Positions 59,690 through 64,000 of a stretch of DNA of 64,000 nt are shown piece after piece. Location: the NCBI GenBank assembly GCA_947683625.1, contig CANTUR010000046.1, forward strand, positions 2,213,501 through 2,277,500, given 5' to 3'. The position numbers and the translations under genes are program-made. How positions within the stretch are numbered: position 1 is the stretch's first letter; each line of letters begins with the position of its first letter. Below the pieces are notes generated by a model that was not told the origin of the DNA, made no database searches, and saw only the letters and a program-made list of their open reading frames with translations. The DNA comes from Mallotus nudiflorus. Lineage: Eukaryota > Streptophyta > Magnoliopsida > Malpighiales > Euphorbiaceae.

Positions 59690-59698
59690 TAATATTAA
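59690..59698. repeat. Foldback element target duplication, right
   Basis: TAATATTAA, identical to 58565-58573. Confidence 0.88.
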
Positions 59699-61921
59699 AT
59701 ATTGAATTTTTGATAATTATGTTAATTAATTAGTTTTAAAGAAAATTTAGTTAAATTAGTATTACTAATTTGAGTTAATAATTTTAGAATTCTTAAAATA
59801 ATTTTTGGTGAATTTATATAATTTTTTAGAATATTATTTATATTATGTGAATTTTGTATTAATGATTTAATTGTGTAATTTTGTGAAAATTATAGTTAAA
59901 TAATATGTTTTAGATGATTTTAGAATTATATAGGGTATTAAAATGATCTTTATATATTATTTACTATTTTTAACTAACTAATACTAATTTTCGAAAATTA
60001 TATTCTAATAATATATTATTTACTATTTTAGTGATTAAATGGATTTTTAATTACTTTTAATATATATTTAAGCTATTTGAACATATAAAAGTGAATGTTA
60101 CTATTTTATGTTGAATTATTGAAAAACTTGATTTTTATTAATATTATATTATTATTTGAGTTTTAATTTAATTGTTGTGAAAATAATTGTATTTAGTGTT
60201 TTAATGTTTAAATATATTATATTTTGGTATTTTGTAGACATTTTATGGATTTTAATAATTTTTAATATATTTATTGTTTCAATTGTATTTTTGGTGAATT
60301 GTAAACCTCAGTTGATGAATTGTGAACCTTGGTTGGGAAATTGTGCAATTCGGGGTCCCAACCCGAAGTGTTGAGCCTTGTGTGTTAGAAGTGTGTTTTC
60401 CTTGCAGGATCGACTTTACTTTTTAGTAAAGATATGTTTGTTTTACAAAGAAGGTTCTGCCGAATTTTTGGTAGAATTCTAGTAAAATGTGACGTCGGAA
60501 TGATTCTGAATTTCTGTATTTATCTGAGTTTTATATTTCTAGATCGAGTCTCTTTTAGAAGTATAAGTTAGAAATTATTCTGATTATTATTATTATTTAT
60601 TTTCTAGTTACGCCGAGACCAAGGCCTATTGGACCAGGCCCATTGAGCCAGTCTCGAGGAGCACAAACTTGTGAGTTATTATTTTATATATGCAATGCAC
60701 ATAGGAAGCATGATTATAATTTTTTATATTTTAATATGAGTTTAAACATGAATTATTTTATTAAATGAATAAGTATATTTTCAATATACTTTTAGTATAT
60801 TTTGGTATATTTTGACATATATGCAATGACATATACTTGATAATTTCTTAATATGCATTCCGAAATATTTTCAGTATATTTATGGTTAATTCTAGTTATA
60901 TGTAGCATATATATACTTGAAGTATATTTAATTCACTCAGTGAGATATAACTCCCCTCAATATTTTTTTTCAAGAGATTCCTCGTCATCAGACCTCAATA
61001 GTAGACCTCTACACCAGACTTCTTCAACTCAGGCTAGATTATGTAAATTACTTATCTGACTTTTATTGTATTCTACAAAATTGTAGTAGTAGTGTTTGTA
61101 TTTATAGAATATGGTTTTAATGTCAGAGACCTTTCTCTGAATATTGTATGAAATATTTTTTTTTATGACATGACATTAAATATTTATTTTTATATCAATT
61201 TAAGATTTTAATTCTGATATATTTTTATTTATTTATTGCATGCTTTTTATTTCTAAGGCTTGCTACAGGTTTGGGATTCAAAAGAATTATCGTTCCCTAA
61301 CGCCGGTCATGACTCCCGGTTTGGGTCATGACACTAGACTATAAGAACTAAAAAATCTTTGTCTTTTTTTATCATTGCTGCACAACTTGGTGCTCATAGC
61401 CTCACTTAAAAACTACTAAAAAACATATTTTTCTTACAAGATTGCTGGATTATAAGCAAAGTTATAAGAATAAAATTTTCCCCTTTTCCAAGCACCCATA
61501 TTTAAGGATATTTCCTTTGAAAGGCTGCTACAATGCAGCTTACTAACTCTAACAATATGGCTACTCCTAATGGCATTTGTTCATACACATCAAAAGGGAA
61601 AGCTCATATATCTTCAACAATGACATATGTTAAAATAATAATAACATACATATGAGTAAAAAGTTTTATAGCATTAAATTATAGTAACAGAGTTAATAGG
61701 TTTACCATTCCTGATATCATTGGCAGCATATTGACCCTTTTGTTCCTAAGATAGCAATTGTGGATGTCCACCTAAATTACTATAGGCTTGTGCAGTTCCT
61801 AGAAAATGACACATTTGTGTTCACATTACAATAACTTATATAATTTAGCAAATAACTAAAAAAATTAACCATCCTTAAAATAAATATAATCTAATAATAA
61901 ATCAACCTTAAAACTAAGAAG

Positions 61922-62134
61922 TTACACATTATAGAAATAGATTAACCATGATAAATGTGCAAACCAAAAAGAAATCAAAGAAAGTATTGGTCGAACTATT
62001 GTACCATTACACTCTCTAATAGAGCCATACGTTTTCTTTCCACATCCACTCCCCTTTTCCAACATATCAAGTGCTATAAATTTGGTATGCTTGGCATTGG
62101 TACCCTTGATACTTTTTGCATTCATGAATTTCAT
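61922..62134 (-). pseudogene. CACTA downstream ORF fragment
   Basis: A 70-codon frame contains KGTNAKHTKFIALDMLEKGS and GKKTYGSIRECNGTIVRPIL. The pattern of a basic start, then GK---Y-SI and R-----L resembles loosely the start of the second ORF in CACTA elements, where G-----F-S-IG---R is common. It may also be an exon. It lies between DUF4216 and the other exon-like stretches on the same strand. Confidence 0.4.
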
Positions 62135-62339
62135 CTACATAAGTAAAAATAATATGTAATTAGTTCGTGTCATGAAACAAGTAAAATAATAATATAAGGA
62201 AATTATACATTCATTAAATATTCTAAAGTCACAACATATATCTTCATATAATTGTGTATCTAGAAATAATACCAAAAAAATACATAAAAGTAATTAAATT
62301 ACTTGAGACATTATCATTCCAAATCAAAATGCTTTCTTT

Positions 62340-63010
62340 TTTCTTTTTCTCTTAAGAGTGGATGCTTCAATAACCATTGGCTCTGAGTTAATCCTCGTTC
62401 CAATGGCTTTACTATCTAGATCCAATGAAGTAAGGCCACCACACATAAAATTGAATGATTCACCATGTTGATATGCTACATAAAAATCTTTAACATTGTT
62501 GATTTCATTCTCTTTTGGTGTGACATCTCATATGAATCACGAGGTTATATCTTAATAATAACTTAGCAACCTTTGTTCATGTTGTCAAAAAATAAAACAC
62601 TTGGGATGCATGATTAGCCAAGATAAATGGTTCATTTATGTTTAAAAGACAATGACCATTAATGTTAGTGAACCCATATTCATCTATTTTGATTCCTTTC
62701 TCCATATCATGCACATCAAACTATATACATTGAAACAATACCACTCATTTTGCACCAAGATATTGTAGCTCAAGAATTTTAGTTAACACTCTATAATAAC
62801 CAATATATTCTATTTTCTTACATATGCTACCAAATTACACACAACCTATAATTTTGTGTTTCACATCACTTGTCATGATCTTCTATTCAAAATCTATACC
62901 CATTGACAACATAACCATGAAAGCATGTCATATATTTTGAGGGACCATGAGACAATAAGAGCAAGTCATCTATTTTTGTGTGCTTTTCTTGGAAATGCAT
63001 TTCTACAACC
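62340..63010 (-). pseudogene. CACTA transposase C-terminal region, DUF4216
   Basis: In broken minus-strand frames I read IKIDEYGFTNINGHCLLN, NEPFILANHASQVFY, then VKDFYVAYQHGESFNFM and GTRINSEPM. D-YGFT-VN------PFILA-QA-QVFYV is the hallmark of DUF4216, found after DUF4218 in TNP2-type transposases. A Lys-rich tail (KRKKKKE) follows near 62335. Upstream, GPSKYMTCFHGYVVNGYRF near 62900 fits the same domain's start. Multiple stops are present, so the gene is inactive unless introns explain some of them. Confidence 0.75.
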
Positions 63011-63439
63011 TATAAATAAATATCAATGTGAATATTTGAAGTTGAGCATACATTCTTCTTAAGCACTAGAAAATATAATATAATTTTAACTACACTCACT
63101 CTAGTTTTAAACCAATCAAGAAAGCTCATATTCCACTCATTATCTAACATTTGTGGCATATTATTTTATTGATTTTGAGAATATTCTCTACATAACAACA
63201 TTAATGAGTTATACACAATGGTTGATAGTGGAAAAAAATTATCTATTTTGATAAAAGTTTGCTTACTCAAGAAAAGGATAAACTTCATTATAATTCTTTA
63301 AAACATAAATATAAGTTTGTTCTCATTCATTATCATTAAGCTTACGAGTCATACCACATCCCAATGCTCGACCAGAATGTGATAATATGGATATTCCACC
63401 TTTAGATTTATGAGAGCCACTATTATAATTTCACTCGAG

Positions 63440-63990
63440 TCTATTAAATTTTGTCGTCATACCTTTTAAGTACCTCAAGTAAAGAGTCATACACTCCTCT
63501 GCAATATACCCTTCGGCTATTGAGCCTTCTGGATAAGCCATATTACGAATAAGTTATTTTAACTCATACAACATTTATTCAATAGGGTGCATCCATTGAT
63601 ATTGAATAGGTCCACCAATTTTATGCTCATGGACCAAATGAATAGGCAAATGCACCATCACATCAAAAAAAGGAAGAAATACTTGTTCCAGCTTACATAA
63701 AGTTATAGGAATATAAGATTCACTTTGTTCTAGCTCATCTACCCTTAATGTTTTAGCACCCAAACTAGTAAAAAGCAAAGACAACTTAATAAGAGGCTCA
63801 CATATTGCTTTCAGGAGGAGGCCACATATTCCAAGAGGAAGCGAATGTTGTAAAAGAACATAACAATCATGACTTTTTAAACTTGAAATTTTATGTTCTT
63901 TCAAGTTTACACATTAAGAAATATTAGATGAAAATCCATCAGAAACTCTCAATTGCTTTAAAAATAAGAAACAAGTGTCTCTCCTCTGTA
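63440..63990 (-). pseudogene. CACTA transposase DUF4218 region
   Basis: The open frame at 63575-63904 reads LKSHDCYVLLQHSLPLGICG, later ITLCKLEQVFLPFFDVMVHL, then PIHLVHEHKIGGPIQYQWMH. K-HD-HVL-Q--LP, LC-LE--FPP-FFD-M-HL--HL and GP---RWM-P-E are the defining motifs of DUF4218 in plant CACTA transposases. A continuing frame near 63440-63560 has MAYPEGSIAEGYIAEECMTL, the segment that normally follows. The DNA-cleaving catalytic domain would lie upstream, beyond the window edge. This is the best preserved coding stretch in the right flank. Confidence 0.85.
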
Positions 63991-64000
63991 GATAATATGT

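Larger units (their letters stand above)
57694..61333 (+). mobile_element. Solo LTR, probably Tekay-like chromovirus
   Basis: Starts TGTAATGATCCAA and ends TTGGGTCATGACA, which are imperfect inverted repeats of each other, as in plant Tekay/Del LTRs (TGTAACGACCC ... GGGTCGTGACA). A TATA run at 58056-58065 is followed by a CT-rich and GC-richer stretch as in LTR leaders, so orientation is plus. No primer site or pol is found on either side, so it is a solo LTR. Subtracting the nested foldback element leaves about 2.5 kb. Flanking pentamers TTCGA and CTAGA match only at three positions, so the duplication is not proven. Confidence 0.6.
61334..64000 (-). mobile_element. CACTA (En/Spm) DNA transposon, partial, runs off the right edge
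   Basis: The minus-strand reading order DUF4218 (63440-63990), DUF4216 (62340-63010) and a short downstream ORF (61922-62134) is that of TNP2-type transposase genes of plant CACTA elements. The N-terminal transposase catalytic part would lie beyond 64000. The left terminus is not certain: the element may end near 61337 or continue through the solo LTR and L1 insertions to before position 1. Confidence 0.7.

Noticed and set aside
57694..61333. Perfect 5-bp duplication around the solo LTR
   Set aside because: Flanks TTCGA and CTAGA share only three positions, so the duplication cannot be claimed.
61332..61350. CACTA left terminus at CACTAGACTATAAGAAC
   Set aside because: The CACTA pentamer overlaps the solo LTR end TGACA, and the better TIR-like text reads GACTATAAGAAC. 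No matching inverted end or 3-bp duplication is visible, so kept only as a possibility.

Overview
This is plant nuclear DNA, probably from an angiosperm. It is AT-rich and holds no bacterial-style genes, tRNAs or rRNAs. I found no intact host gene and cannot name the species. Almost the whole window is one stack of transposable elements inserted into each other, and nearly every coding region is broken by stops and frameshifts.

The core is a four-level nest of LTR retrotransposons, all on the minus strand. L1 is an Ogre/Tat-like Ty3-gypsy element (1901-57030) with 3.3 kb LTRs. Inside its antisense ORF sits L2, a second Tat-clade element (9424-47031) that has lost protease, RT, RNase H and integrase but keeps gag. 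L3, a Ty1-copia element of SIRE-like type (20932-46956), sits in the 5' LTR of L2. L4, a nearly full-structure Tat element of the same family as L2 (30066-46826), sits in the 5' LTR of L3. The boundaries rest on LTR pairs, 5-bp target duplications (GACCC and CCTAC perfect, the other two decayed), primer binding sites and polypurine tracts.

The three Tat elements share one plan in element orientation: 5' LTR, tRNA-Arg-type primer site, leader, gag, pro, RT, RNase H, second RNase H, integrase, then an ORF on the opposite strand with plant-mobile-domain (PMD)-like sequence and intron-like splice sites, then a tandem-repeat-rich 3' region, polypurine tract and 3' LTR. L1 also carries a DUF7745-like ORF in sense orientation near its 5' end and has lost gag and pro. 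The 3' tandem arrays differ in sequence and period in each element.

L1 sits in older DNA that is itself transposon-derived. On the right (61334-64000, minus strand) is a CACTA transposase of the TNP2 type (DUF4218 then DUF4216). Possible spliced exons of a downstream ORF lie on both sides of L1 (57120-57260; 1707-1900; 1460-1603). A plus-strand LTR, probably a solo LTR of a Tekay-like chromovirus (57694-61333), also lies in this flank and contains a 1.1 kb foldback Mutator-like element (58574-59689) with a perfect 9-bp target duplication. Hand alignment of the L4 LTRs shows heavy transition-biased divergence, so even the innermost insertion is old.
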